Shown here piece by piece: positions 24,412 through 33,465 of a stretch of DNA of 35,424 nt (positions are counted from its first letter, which is position 1; every line of letters starts with the position of its first letter). Position numbers and translations under genes: made by a program. The stretch covers positions 1 to 35,424 of the forward strand of contig AQVQ01000005.1 of the NCBI GenBank assembly GCA_000375685.1. Direction: 5' to 3'. The notes below the pieces were generated by a model. The model was not told the DNA's origin, did no database searches, and saw only the letters and a list, made by a program, of their open reading frames with translations. Source of the DNA: a crenarchaeote SCGC AAA261-N23 (GTDB lineage: Archaea; Thermoproteota; Thermoprotei; Gearchaeales; Gearchaeaceae).

Positions 24412-25901
24412 GAACAGAATGGAGAAAGATAAAACAAATAATTTATTATTTAAAGAGTATATTCCCATATAAAGTTGATTTTAAAAGAATAAATGAAAAT
24501 GTAATTAATGATTTTATAAATATTTTAGAAAATGGTCAATTACAGAACCAAATCCTCTATCATAAAGAAAACAATAATTTTATTTTTTATATTCCTAATT
24601 CATCAGTTTATCTTCAAGGCAGTGGTAGAACAAGTAGACTTTACGCTGGAGGACTTACAAGTGGTTTAAGCATCGTGATCATAGACGATGAAAGAACGTT
24701 CAATCTTATGAAAAATGATATAGATTTAATTTGTAAGTTTAAGGACATTAAAGTAGATTGGAAAGAATTTCATGAATTGAATTTAGATATGATTATTAAA
24801 GAAATAGACGAAGATAGAGAAAAAGTTAAGAGATTTAAAGATTCATCTTCTGTTTCGAATCCTAAAAATTTGATAAATACAGCATTGATAATAGTTGAAT
24901 CGCCAACCAAAGCTAAAACGATAGCAAGTTTAATGGGAAAGCATGTTTTCTACAGATACAATAATCTTAGAACATATGAAGCATTTAAGAAGGACTCTCT
25001 TTATGTGATTGTTTCATCCGAAGGCCATATCGTAGATTTGGTTCGTTATCATAATTTACAAGAGGGGATATTTTATGGTGTAGCATTTAAAGATAACAAA
25101 TTTATACCAATATATTCTCCAATTAAGGTTTGTGTTAGATGTAATAAAAAGGTTGAAGAAGATGAGGAATATTGTATTTACTGTAAAGCTAGTGATTTCA
25201 AAGAAAAAAACGATGTGATTCAAGGATTACGATTGTTAGCTAGTTTCATTGATAAAGTGCTAATAGGTACCGATCCTGATAGAGAAGGAGAGAAGATAGC
25301 TTGGGATATTTATTTGCTCTTAAAGCCTTTTAATAACAATATAAAACGGATTAGATTTCATGAAATAACAGTTAAAGCAATCAATGAAGCGTTATCGAAT
25401 CCTAGTATAATAGATGAAAATTTAGTCAAAGCTCAATTAGTTAGAAGAATTAAAGATAGATGGATAGGCTTCAAATTAAGTGAAATTATTCAAGTCAAAT
25501 TTAATAAAAAGACTCTTTCTACAGGCAGAGTTCAAACTCCTGTACTTGGTTTTATAGTAGAAAGAACAGAACAGGAAAAAATCTACTCAATTCAGCTAGC
25601 AGCTCCAGATCTAGATGGGTTGGTATTTGGACCGTTTAAATGCAAAAGAAGGGTTTTCAAATGGTTGAAATATAATCAAAAGGTAATAATTCGAAAATTA
25701 AACGAAGAAAAAATAGAAGAATATCCTAATCCTCCATTTAATACTGCTGAGCTACTTTCTTTTGCTTCTAAAAAATTTAAAATGAGTCCTGAAGAAGTGA
25801 TGAGAATCGCACAAAGGCTATTCGAAATTGGTTCAATAACTTATCATCGAACTGATAGTATAAGTGTTGGTGATGAAGGTTTAAGAGTCGCTAAAGAATA
25901 A
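24399..25901 (+). pseudogene. rgy: Reverse gyrase, topoisomerase part, C-terminally truncated
   Basis: Continues the reverse gyrase sequence in the frame one base back. YLQGSGRTSRLYAGGLTSGL ends the helicase domain. The topoisomerase IA domain follows: LIIVESPTKAKTIASLMGK, a C4 zinc finger (CVRC to CIYC), GTDPDREGEKIAWDIY, and STGRVQTPVLGFIVERTEQE. The catalytic tyrosine lies in ITYHRTDSISV near the end. The protein stops only about 17 residues after that tyrosine, whereas the family continues for some 200 more. So even if the frameshift were bypassed, the topoisomerase gate would be incomplete. Confidence 0.92.
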
Positions 25902-26080
25902 GTTTACTTGTCAGGATCTTTGCAATCGCTTCATCTCTATTTGGAGTAGTACAGCATATACAAAAGAGTAAAAAACTATGTTAGAGATTTATTGAAAATC
26001 TTTCATGAATGTAATAAACAGTAGGAGATTTTAAAGAACATAAAAAATAAAAACTTTTCTTCTCTTCTTAATTGCCAAAA

Positions 26081-27631
26081 TTAAACAATTTCATCGAGCT
26101 CTTTAATTAAAATTTGGCTTGATTCGGGCAGTTCATTAAGAACCTCAAAATCTAATAAACTAACTCGTGATTTAGAGCCTATCATCCTACTATCAAGCTC
26201 CTTTATTTCATTACCTAATCCTAGGAGAATTATGGAATGTTCAGAAGGCTTTACATAATCTAAGGCGTCAAAGTAAGGGGGTGATGTGACGACTCCACTA
26301 ATATGCGTCCCATTAATAACGGATTGGATGTTAAGAGAATCTCCAGTATAAACTTCACATCTACCTTTGAGCTCAATGTCAAGTTTGCTCAAAATTTGTT
26401 GAGAAGCGTAGGTGTATAAATAAAAAGTAACAGCATCTTTAAGAAAATTTTGCAATAAACTTGCATTAGTAAATCTTCTTTTTTCAAATATCTCGGTTAT
26501 AGAACGACTTAGGATAACATAAAGAAAATCCTTTATTAAATCATCAATAGCTATATTATCAATTAATTGTTTCATAAATAAAATTTCTTTAATATTTTTT
26601 TCTTTTATTAGAGAACCTTTTCTAAGCTCATAGATTTTTTCTTTTAATTCTGGCTCGATAATTATATTTACTGGGTTTTTTTCCGATATTTTAATAATAG
26701 TATCTTTTAATTCTGAAACTGGTATTTCTATAAGCTTAGATTTTACTTTAGCAATTAAAGTTGAAAGTGGGTTTATATCCACCCCAATAGCATTGATGCC
26801 CATCAATGGAGCATCTGCAATAAACGTTCCTGAACCACAGAAGGGATCAAGTATAGTCTCTCCCTCTTTTACTTCTAATAAATTCACGCACGAACGAGCT
26901 AACCAAGGGTCTGCTTTTCCTTCATGTTTATGAATAAAGTGTAATCCCCATGTCCTAAAATCAGAAAATGCCCAATCAATATAATCACCAATATGCTCCT
27001 TAAATAATCCGAGCCAAGGCATTCTTTTAAAACCATGTTTTAAATGCATTAAAAGTTCATTAATGCCTTTCTCCACACCTTTTTCCATTATATCTAATTT
27101 CTTTTTTAGAGCAGTGTATTGCTTCGTAAACGTTACATAAGGTAGTTTTATGACTTCGTTACTATACTCTAATAATGTTTGAATTGGAACAATGATTAAA
27201 GTAACCAATGATAAATTTGTTGATAAAGGTTGGTTAAAGAGTTGAACGTTTGGTGCTATATCTATAAATTCTTCGAGTTTATTGAGATGTATGGTATTCG
27301 AGATACTTGGGTTTAACAGTTTTACTAATTCAATAACCTGATCTTTATCGATTAATAAAACACAATATATTTCTCTAAGATAGGTGCTTCTTTTTGAAAG
27401 TTTAATAGCATCTTTTAAGTTATGAATCTTAACTAAGAAACCTTGAGCCTTACCTAAATAAAGTAATCTCGTCATCCTATGAATAATTTCGTCATTAAGA
27501 TTATTAAATGGATAAATTTTAATTAATGTAGGGATTGTTTCAATAGTTTTAACATCAGTTTTTAGGCATTTTTCAATTTCCTCTCTTGCAAGATCAATTT
27601 TACTTTCAACCCTTATATCATGCTTCAGCTT
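26081..27631 (-). pseudogene. DNA methyltransferase (SPPY type), truncated at both ends
   Basis: The open part from ATG 27475 encodes 464 residues. Motif I is DPFCGSGTF with GVDINPLS after it, and motif IV is TSPPYFDALDYV, as in N4-cytosine or N6-adenine amino-methyltransferases of DNA or tRNA. The same frame continues upstream of the ATG as LKHDIRVESKIDLAREEIE and on to NDEIIHR, without a start codon, up to a stop at 27641. So the true N-terminus is lost. The C-terminus ends about 55 residues after motif IV; related enzymes normally go on to a LKPGG-like strand. Motifs needed for cofactor binding are present, but the protein is probably inactive. Confidence 0.8.
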
Positions 27632-28313
27632 ACATACACATTATGAAACTGATGAAGAAAAAGCAATGTTAATTTGGAAAATAGATGATTTATACAGTGA
27701 ATTAAGTTCTGTGATTCTTACATTAAATGAAAATGGGTTAATTTGTATTGGTTTAGAAGCCAAATTGGTGAATTAGAGAACCGGAGAAGAGGAAACTATT
27801 TCAAAGGAAATAAAATTTGTAGAACGGCCAGCTCCATTATATACGATTACTCATATAGATATGAAAGTTAAAAAATCTGGAGAGGTTACCTATCAAGAGG
27901 TAGGTAAATTTTTAAACAAAAATTTGTTTAACTCAATTAAAAATGAATATCAGAAAAATCGTAATTTACTTTACAGGGATATTTATCTTTGGTTAAGTTT
28001 ATTTAGTGGATTCCACAAAACAAGAATAAAAAGCTTCAAACTTGATGATAAACAAAATAGTCTTATATTAAAAGCTTCAGGTAAAATAAACGCCTTCAAT
28101 AGAAAATGCTGGATTCAATTAGGTGGTGCTTTTACCACTAAGGAGTTCTTAGAAAGAATAAGTATACAAAATGGAGTCGTTGTACTAAATGGTGCAAGGA
28201 TAGGCACACAGGTTACTTTTGCCAAGATTCGTCTTCCTGATAACGCAAAAGATCCGAAAATTGAATATAATTTTCCTTTACCTGGTTGTGTATCTATTGT
28301 ATATACCTTGTAG
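27612..28313 (+). pseudogene. Unknown gene interrupted by a TAG
   Basis: The plus-strand frame runs from about 27612 as FSLHTHYETDEEKAMLIWKI, through LTLNENGLICIGLEAKLVN, a TAG at 27774-27776, then RTGEEETISKEIKFVERPAP and on to TAA after CVSIVYTL. Sense on both sides of the TAG is convincing, so this is one gene with a nonsense change. Its 5' end abuts the truncated methyltransferase. A shorter protein of 150 residues from ATG 27861 could still be made. I do not recognise the family; the second half (GAFTTKEFLERISIQNG, then IRLPDNAKDP) looks beta-rich. Confidence 0.5.
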
Positions 28314-28728
28314 CATATACTTAAAAAAGCTCTCACGATAGTTAAAAAACTAGTGATTATTATCTACCATGTCCCTTCATATTATGAATTACGTTGGTAT
28401 TTTTGCTTTTAATTCAAATTTAAGATGGTTGTTGGAACATTGTCCTTAATTCCAAGAAGTTGTAACATCATACCGAAATTTAATTGTGGAAAAGTGTTTA
28501 AAATATGAGAACAGGTTGCAGAAGCAGAAGATTCAAAAATACTCTGTTCTTAGATATCATAAAGCGACAGGTATCCTGATCCTCTTCTTAATTTTCAAAA
28601 TAAATATAGACACGATAGGAAACGTAACGCCAAATTCATAATAGTATTCTATGAACCATTAACTTCTAAATCTATTTAAAACTAGACATGAACATATTTA
28701 AAGGTATTTTTTATGTTTCAGTTACTTT
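28314..28728. other. Gene-poor stretch
   Basis: About 415 bases. One frame shows VTSYRNLIVEKCLKYENRLQ around 28460-28520, possibly a small relic. Nothing else is supported. Confidence 0.35.
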
Positions 28729-28901
28729 TTGTATGCCTTTTCCCTTTACAGGCATAAGCATAAAACTGAGCTTTTCCTTATAGTAATATTCTCTGAACCA
28801 TATTTTGCAATTAGGACAATCAAATCTTCCAAGCCAGAGAATATAGCTTCTCTGCTTGATGCCATGATTCGGCGATTTGGCACGGTTACCCCAGATATTA
28901 A

Positions 28902-29228
28902 ATGGAGATATTAGGAGAGGTCGGCACGCTTTCCTCTGTATTGAATATGCTTCAGGAGAATAATTACGTTGATTGGGTTGTTTCCCAGTTTGTTAGTAGT
29001 GTAAATTTTGACAGAGCAGGGGTTAATGCAAGAGTAATTGCTAATATAGGTCCAATTTTAAGTAATTCTCAAATTGAACAAGTCTTACAAGCTATTCTTG
29101 AAAATGACCAAATTCGCTACTCCTGGAGTGCTCAGCCTCATTTAACTAATTTCATAGCTATGTATGGTAGGAGGGTTAAACAGGATTTGTTAAAGAGAAT
29201 ACGCGAAGAATTCCCACCTAATGATTAA
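28902..29228 (+). CDS. Unknown 108-residue helical protein
   Basis: Starts at ATG 28902 after an in-frame TAA. All-helical in appearance: VGTLSSVLNMLQENNYVDWV, ANIGPILSNSQIEQVLQAIL and RVKQDLLKRIREEFPPND. Base composition is less AT-rich than the surroundings, which may point to a different origin. An overlapping frame at 28729-28914 (LLDAMIRRFGTVTPDIKWRY) ends just inside it and could be a relic of an upstream partner. I do not recognise a family. Confidence 0.5.
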   Translation: MEILGEVGTLSSVLNMLQENNYVDWVVSQFVSSVNFDRAGVNARVIANIGPILSNSQIEQVLQAILENDQIRYSWSAQPHLTNFIAMYGRRVKQDLLKRIREEFPPND

Positions 29229-29423
29229 TTTTCATAGATACTCAAGCATGATCTGAGAATTGCTAGAATGTCGTCCATGATTACTATACTGAGTCAGCCC
29301 AGAGAAATTAAAGAAAACTATATAAAGCGAACATTAAAGTTGTAAGTTAGAGAGATTAGAAGTCTTTTGGATCAACAGCTTTATTTAAGTATTATATATT
29401 TTTTAATTTAAATTAGACCTCCA

Positions 29424-29750
29424 ATGAAAGAAGAAGAAAAACCTTCAAAAAAAGAGATAGATATTGAGGTACTAAAACTACAAAGCGAAGTAGAAAAATA
29501 TAAAGCAGATAAAACGAGTGAAAGTGTATCTAAGCTTGTAGATGCTTTCAATAAGCTTGTAGATGCCTTCAAAGAATATTATTTAAAAACTACGAGAACT
29601 ACATTACTAGCTGCTTGGATTCTAGTAGGTATCATCTTTTTAGTAACAGCTTTCCTCACATATTTAGGTAAAATTGGCGGAGAAACTTTTTCTTTTGTCG
29701 CAGGTACTATAGTAGGATATATTATTAGTCTATTAGGAGCTAAGCGATAG
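29424..29750 (+). CDS. Small membrane protein with coiled coil and two transmembrane helices
   Basis: 108 residues. A charged helical N-terminus (about 1-58, with a repeated KLVDAFNKLVDAFKEYY heptad-like part) is followed by two hydrophobic helices (LLAAWILVGIIFLVTAFL and FSFVAGTIVGYIISLLG) joined by a short glycine-containing loop. The topology suggests a cytoplasmic coiled coil anchored in the membrane. TATA-like ATTATATATT lies around 29391-29400. Possible roles range from a virus- or plasmid-borne membrane protein to a pore-forming effector; none is supported directly. The gene is intact in a decayed area. Confidence 0.6.
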   Translation: MKEEEKPSKKEIDIEVLKLQSEVEKYKADKTSESVSKLVDAFNKLVDAFKEYYLKTTRTTLLAAWILVGIIFLVTAFLTYLGKIGGETFSFVAGTIVGYIISLLGAKR

Positions 29751-29839
29751 TGGATATAAAGGTATTCGATATAAAAATATTTGTAAAATACGATGAAGAT
29801 ATGAAGGAAGAAATGGAAGGCACTTTAAGTAATTTTTAA
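29750..29839 (+). CDS. Short ORF coupled to the membrane protein gene (29 residues)
   Basis: GTG 29750 overlaps the preceding TAG and reads MDIKVFDIKIFVKYDEDMKE plus nine residues to TAA. It may be a truncated second gene of the unit. It contains one copy of a 21-base sequence repeated at 34947-34967. Confidence 0.2.
   Translation: MDIKVFDIKIFVKYDEDMKEEMEGTLSNF
29757..29777 (+). repeat. 21-base repeat, first copy
   Basis: TAAAGGTATTCGATATAAAA followed by A is identical at 34947-34967, and the match continues as TATTTGTA after a two-base indel. Too long for chance in 35 kb to be the first explanation, though both sites are AT-rich. Confidence 0.6.
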
Positions 29840-30105
29840 AGTAATTTTTTAGCATAATCTACAAACCACTTTTTAACTTCGGATATTTTATTCAAGTCTA
29901 TAACGTCTTGTATATTAAATTGGGAGAAATAACCAAACCTAGAATAGTAAATACCAAGCTTATTTATTTCAATTTTTCCAAGAATTGTAATACCTCCTAT
30001 TTCATTCAAAATATAATATCCAAGTAATTGATAGAATACTTCTGATCTAAACTCGAGTTTCTATAGTCTTTATTTCAATTATTAGTATCATGTCATAATG
30101 AAGAG
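29836..30105 (-). pseudogene. PD-(D/E)XK nuclease-like relic
   Basis: The minus strand shows MILIIEIKT (an ExK strand) near 30090, a frameshift, then EFRSEVFYQLLGYYILNEIG, INKLGIYYSRFGYF and VKKWFVDYAKKLL to TAA at 29836. The IEIKT, YQLLGYY and GIYYSRFG series matches a group of small archaeal restriction-like proteins. Only the C-terminal part remains and it is frameshifted. Confidence 0.5.
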
Positions 30106-30213
30106 AAAATCTTATTTTCCTGCGAACATTTGTAAACCTAAAGTGTTATGATAATACTCATGATCAAAAGTTTATGGTTTATATTAATGAAAGATATTTA
30201 CCTATTGAGTGAT

Positions 30214-31061
30214 ATGAATTTAGTCACGCACGCTGTTTTTGGATTAGCGATTGGATTTATTTTCTTTGGACGCGTAGATATTGCAATTTAGATAGAGAGT
30301 ATTGGTTTATTCCACAGAGGGAATATCGTGAAGAGCAGTATCATCGAGCATTATTTCATAATATATTTTTTATGATGGTTATTTATTTAGTAAACGTATA
30401 CGCTTCTTTAGGTATTTTCCTTCACTCCTTACTTGATTCTTTTACCACAGTAAAAGATAGAGGCTGTGAATGGCTTTTTCCAATATCCCGTTTAGTTAAG
30501 CGTGGAATAAGAGATGCTAATGGAAAAGAACAGCCAATCGATCCAAGGGAGCGAATATATTTTTATCAGGAAGATCCAAATGGGTTGTTAGAAAATGCAG
30601 ATCCGGATTTACGTATTCCAGGAAAAAAGCCTGTTCCTTGGAGAAGAATTTATGGTCCCGCTTTAAACGGACAGATACTTGATCATGGTATACTTTTTGG
30701 ATCTCTTATGCTTGTATTATTATGGTTAATCTGGCCTTCGCACTATTATGATGTATTAACTTTTGTCAATAAACAATGTCTTGGTTTTTTGACTGGAATA
30801 CTTTCTATAATATTACTTTATGTTTCAGGAGAATTGGATAGAAGAGGAAAAATAAATAGAAAATATTCATATGTTCTTCTTTTTACAGGAATTGCTTTAG
30901 GCATTTATTCACCATCTCTATATAAAGATGAGATATTAATCAACTTAACAAGCATATTTACAAATTGGATGTTCATTTTTGTTGGAGTTATAGCTGTTTT
31001 CATTGTTAGTTTTTTAGTAATAAAATGGCATACTAGAGCAAATAGAGTTGCTATTGTATGA
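30214..31061 (+). pseudogene. DUF457/YdjM-like membrane metal-dependent hydrolase, broken near its 5' end
   Basis: From ATG 30214 one frame reads MNLVTHAVFGLAIGFIFFGR and hits TAG. The sense continues in another frame as NLDREYWFIPQREYREEQYH, RALFHNIFFMM and the long remainder to 31061. Family marks are THA, a DxxYW replacing the usual PDxD, HRALFHN and LHSLLDSFT, plus several transmembrane segments. A small deletion has joined the frames and removed the segment expected to end in PDLD. The downstream 229 residues from ATG 30372 remain open but would lack the first metal ligands. Confidence 0.6.
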
Positions 31062-31172
31062 TCAGTAATGATCCTAAGCTCGTAATTCTTCTTTAGAAGA
31101 CTTTAAAGAAAATATAAATAAAAAAAGATAAAACTTTAAAGAGTGTCGATGTTAATCATCTTGTGATCTGAA

Positions 31173-31574
31173 ATGTCTTATCTTGAATTATCGCAGGACG
31201 AAGTAAATGATATAGTGAACTTTATTAATCAACGAGCTGAAGAACTAGAAAATATCGAGAGAAATTTGAACAATCTGACAAGAAATTTTCGTGCGCTTAC
31301 AGTTGAAGAGTTGGAATCCAAGCCTTTTGATATAAAAGCTAGTATTATGGATGCGAAAGCATCTTTACTTTCAAATGTTACAAATGTTTTATCTTCGGTT
31401 TCTGGATTATTCCAAAAAATTAAAAGTGTTCCTAGCAAAATATTGAATGCATTGTTAGCCTTCCTTAAAATTTTTTGGAAAATAATTTCAAAGTATATTA
31501 GCATTTTTAAAATAGAATCAATCAAAATAACGATAAGTGCAACACCATCAGTTGAAGTAGATATAAAACCATAA
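31173..31574 (+). CDS. Unknown 133-residue coiled-coil protein
   Basis: Begins MSYLELSQDEVNDIVNFINQ and continues as a long helix (RAEELENIERNLNNLTRNF), then a second helical part (SIMDAKASLLSNVTNVLSSV) and a hydrophobic helix (ILNALLAFLKIFWKIISKYI), ending in a short beta strand. The hydrophobic helix may contact a membrane. No family recognised. Confidence 0.55.
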   Translation: MSYLELSQDEVNDIVNFINQRAEELENIERNLNNLTRNFRALTVEELESKPFDIKASIMDAKASLLSNVTNVLSSVSGLFQKIKSVPSKILNALLAFLKIFWKIISKYISIFKIESIKITISATPSVEVDIKP

Positions 31575-31789
31575 TCTATAAGAAGAAGATCCCCATTTGT
31601 TATTGTCTTCCCTCAAGTAACGTATGAAAACCTTGCTAAAGATTAACGTATTTATGTTCCTATATTACTTCAAAACAAATGGACGAACTTGTCATAACTG
31701 TAATCTTCCGACTTGTCGAAACATTGAAAAAATCCGTTAGCCTTGTGCTTTTCTTAGTTTTAATTCATAATGCTTTACTCAAACTATAA

Positions 31790-31963
31790 TTAAGCTTTCT
31801 CATTATTTTGTTGGGGATAGTTATTAAAAGTACTTTGTTTGTCCAGTAATTGTTCAATAATCGCTTTCAAAGTCTCATCTTTTATCTCTAACTTTTTTCT
31901 AAGATCTTCCACAAAACGAAGCCACGGATTTCCATCTTTAGTTTTCCTTGTTGCAATTATCAT
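31790..31963 (-). CDS. Small 57-residue protein
   Basis: ATG 31963 to TAA 31790 encodes MIIATRKTKDGNPWLRFVED and LRKKLEIKDETLKAIIEQLL, with a polar tail. The strong helix and the conserved-looking GNPWLRF suggest a real small gene. It could be a DNA-binding antitoxin-like or helical adaptor protein; I cannot assign it. Confidence 0.45.
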   Translation of the reverse strand: MIIATRKTKDGNPWLRFVEDLRKKLEIKDETLKAIIEQLLDKQSTFNNYPQQNNEKA

Positions 31964-32094
31964 ATGTTGAAACTATACTCCTCACGATCATGTTAGAGAG
32001 TATATCTGATGAATGTTGTTCTTTTATCTATACCAAATATGTGCAGTTCAAAATGTTTATATTTAGCAAACTTTACTAAGTAGTTGGTGCGGTT

Positions 32095-32454
32095 ATGGGT
32101 CATGTTTACATGACTGCGAAAGTAGAGAACCCAATAGAGGGTATATCGAATGAATATAGATTTCTGGTTGATACGGGTGCCAGCTACATGGTTTTAAGGA
32201 ATGTGGAATTTAGTGAGTTAAAGCTGAAGCCTATTGGTACAGTTAAGTTCACACTAGCAGATGGAAAAATAATGGAAGCACCAATAGCACCTGTGAAAGT
32301 GTATGCTATGGGTAGAGAAGCAATGGTATTCGTAGCGTGAATGGAATCGCCAATGCCTCTATTCGGAGCATTTACGCTAGAGGCCCTAGGATTAGCTGTA
32401 GATACCAGTACTGGAGAGGTAAAACCATTTAGACCTGCAGCATTATTGCTTTAG
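32095..32454 (+). pseudogene. Clan AA (retropepsin-like) aspartic protease interrupted by TGA
   Basis: MGHVYMTAKVENP begins a small protease with the catalytic motif LVDTGASYMVL and a second strand TVKFTLADGKIMEAPIAPVK. TGA at 32338-32340 interrupts the frame. Sense then continues MESPMPLFGAFTLEALGLAV, DTSTGEVKPFRPAALLL to TAG 32452-32454, matching the family's LFGxxTLEALGL end. The interruption removes one flap-side strand and the C-terminal helix, so the 81-residue product is probably inactive. Confidence 0.75.
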
Positions 32455-32461
32455 CCGCAGA

Positions 32462-32823
32462 AAGCAACAAGCTAGAAAATTTAAGAAACTTAATCAGAAA
32501 AGTTAAAAACTTCATAAAAAATTTAAGAATAAGCTTTATTTAATGCAATATAGAAAGATTCAATATTGGATCGAGTGGCAAGCAAAAAAAGCATGGTTTG
32601 CTAATTGATTATGTCTACACTGCCTATTCCTCAATTAAATGTCCTAAATGCAAGAGAAAAATGAAAGAAATTTATTATCGCTGGCTAAAAGTAAATGCGG
32701 TTGTGAAAATGATCGTAATATATTGCAATAATTAATTTAAATGGGAGGGTTCTCTGAGCCTCTCGACTGCTCATCATATGCGATATGTAGCTCCGAATCA
32801 ATTGAGGGGAACTTTCACCTTCT
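32462..32823 (+). pseudogene. tnpB: IS200/IS605-family TnpB relic (C-terminal part)
   Basis: Fragments in several frames: KLENLRNLIRKVKNFIKN, LMQYRKIQYWIEWQAKK, LIDYVYTAYSSIKCPKCKRK, YRWLK, CGCENDRN and GSLSLSTAHHMRYVAPN. The order is that of archaeal TnpB, including the RuvC glutamate (LEN), the zinc finger (CPKC and CGC) and the last RuvC acidic residue (ENDRN). At least three frameshifts or stops. The N-terminal two thirds are missing. An IS605-like end sequence follows. Confidence 0.85.
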
Positions 32824-33052
32824 AAAGCAGGGGAGAAGTCAGATCCCATCTTTCCCATATTTTCTCTAAATCTTTAAACAGTTTACTAACCTCTTCATCA
32901 CTTATATCCGCCCAAATACCCGCATAATCCATTATATTTTTCTTATTACTCTTTATCAACCTTATAATAACGTCTGAAAAACTCTCCCCCTCCCTCTTTT
33001 CACTAAATAATAACTTATATGCCTCTTCTGAAATAGTGATGGTCTTTGCCAT
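32822..33052 (-). CDS. vapB: VapB antitoxin (DUF217 type), tail replaced at an insertion border
   Basis: From ATG 33052: MAKTITISEEAYKLLFSEKR, then GESFSDVIIRLIK and YAGIWADISDEEVSKLFKDL. This matches the crenarchaeal VapB group with an N-terminal DNA-binding strand. An ATG at 33076 would add eight residues but overlaps the likely operator, so 33052 is preferred. The last residues (DLTSPLL) are encoded in the border sequence of the TnpB relic, and no vapC follows, so the toxin gene was probably removed by the insertion. Confidence 0.78.
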   Translation of the reverse strand: MAKTITISEEAYKLLFSEKREGESFSDVIIRLIKSNKKNIMDYAGIWADISDEEVSKLFKDLEKIWERWDLTSPLL

Positions 33053-33072
33053 GTTTAAACATAAGTTTAAAC
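33053..33072 (-). promoter_or_regulatory. Probable operator: two GTTTAAAC palindromes
   Basis: GTTTAAAC occurs at 33053-33060 and 33065-33072, centre to centre 12 bases, immediately before the vapB start. Tandem palindromes at this place fit autoregulation by a dimeric antitoxin. Confidence 0.5.
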
Positions 33073-33117
33073 ACATACTTAAATCTTTAGAATGTGCTAT
33101 CTAGCCATCTGGTTTTA

Positions 33118-33141
33118 CTTTCAATTCCCTTTATGGGATAC
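33118..33141 (-). CRISPR. Solitary CRISPR repeat, family B
   Basis: A perfect-looking 24-base unit (CTTTCAATTCCCTTTATGGG plus ATAC) without a partner within 100 bases. It matches the degenerate units at 21346-21491. It lies 35 bases before the small gene at 33177. Confidence 0.75.
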
Positions 33142-33176
33142 CCTGCAAAACAGTATAGGTTCACAGCATAGGCTAT

Positions 33177-33416
33177 ATGGGAATTGAGGAGTTCGTTAAG
33201 AACGTTAATTTAAAGATTCTAGCTGAAAGTATTGAACATGTAGCATGCAGTGGCAACACTTTAATTCTGTCAGAACATGGCTACGACGTAATATGGGATC
33301 AGGAAGCACATTACTTACTGGCGACCCATGGTTTCAAGGAAGGAAAGTTTGAATATGAAGTGATAGCTCCCTTAAGTAAGAAGGCAGTACCATTACTCAT
33401 ATACAGGAGATATTAA
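33177..33416 (+). CDS. Unknown 79-residue protein
   Basis: MGIEEFVKNVNLKILAESIE begins an alpha/beta protein with LILSEHGYDVIWDQEAHYLL and YEVIAPLSKKAVPLLIYRRY. It is not recognised. The product is compact and the frame intact; a decayed gene follows within 50 bases on the same strand and may have been its operon partner. Confidence 0.55.
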   Translation: MGIEEFVKNVNLKILAESIEHVACSGNTLILSEHGYDVIWDQEAHYLLATHGFKEGKFEYEVIAPLSKKAVPLLIYRRY

Positions 33417-33465
33417 GGTATGATGAGCTATAAGCAAGCATATTTTATCTTTAAAAAAGAAAAGT

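Noticed and set aside
28729..28914. 61-codon frame as a separate gene
   Set aside because: It overlaps the better 108-residue frame and has no clear start context; at most a relic.
32338..32340. TGA as selenocysteine or pyrrolysine codon in the protease gene
   Set aside because: No insertion element or pyl gene is visible, clan AA proteases do not use these residues, and neighbouring genes are decayed.
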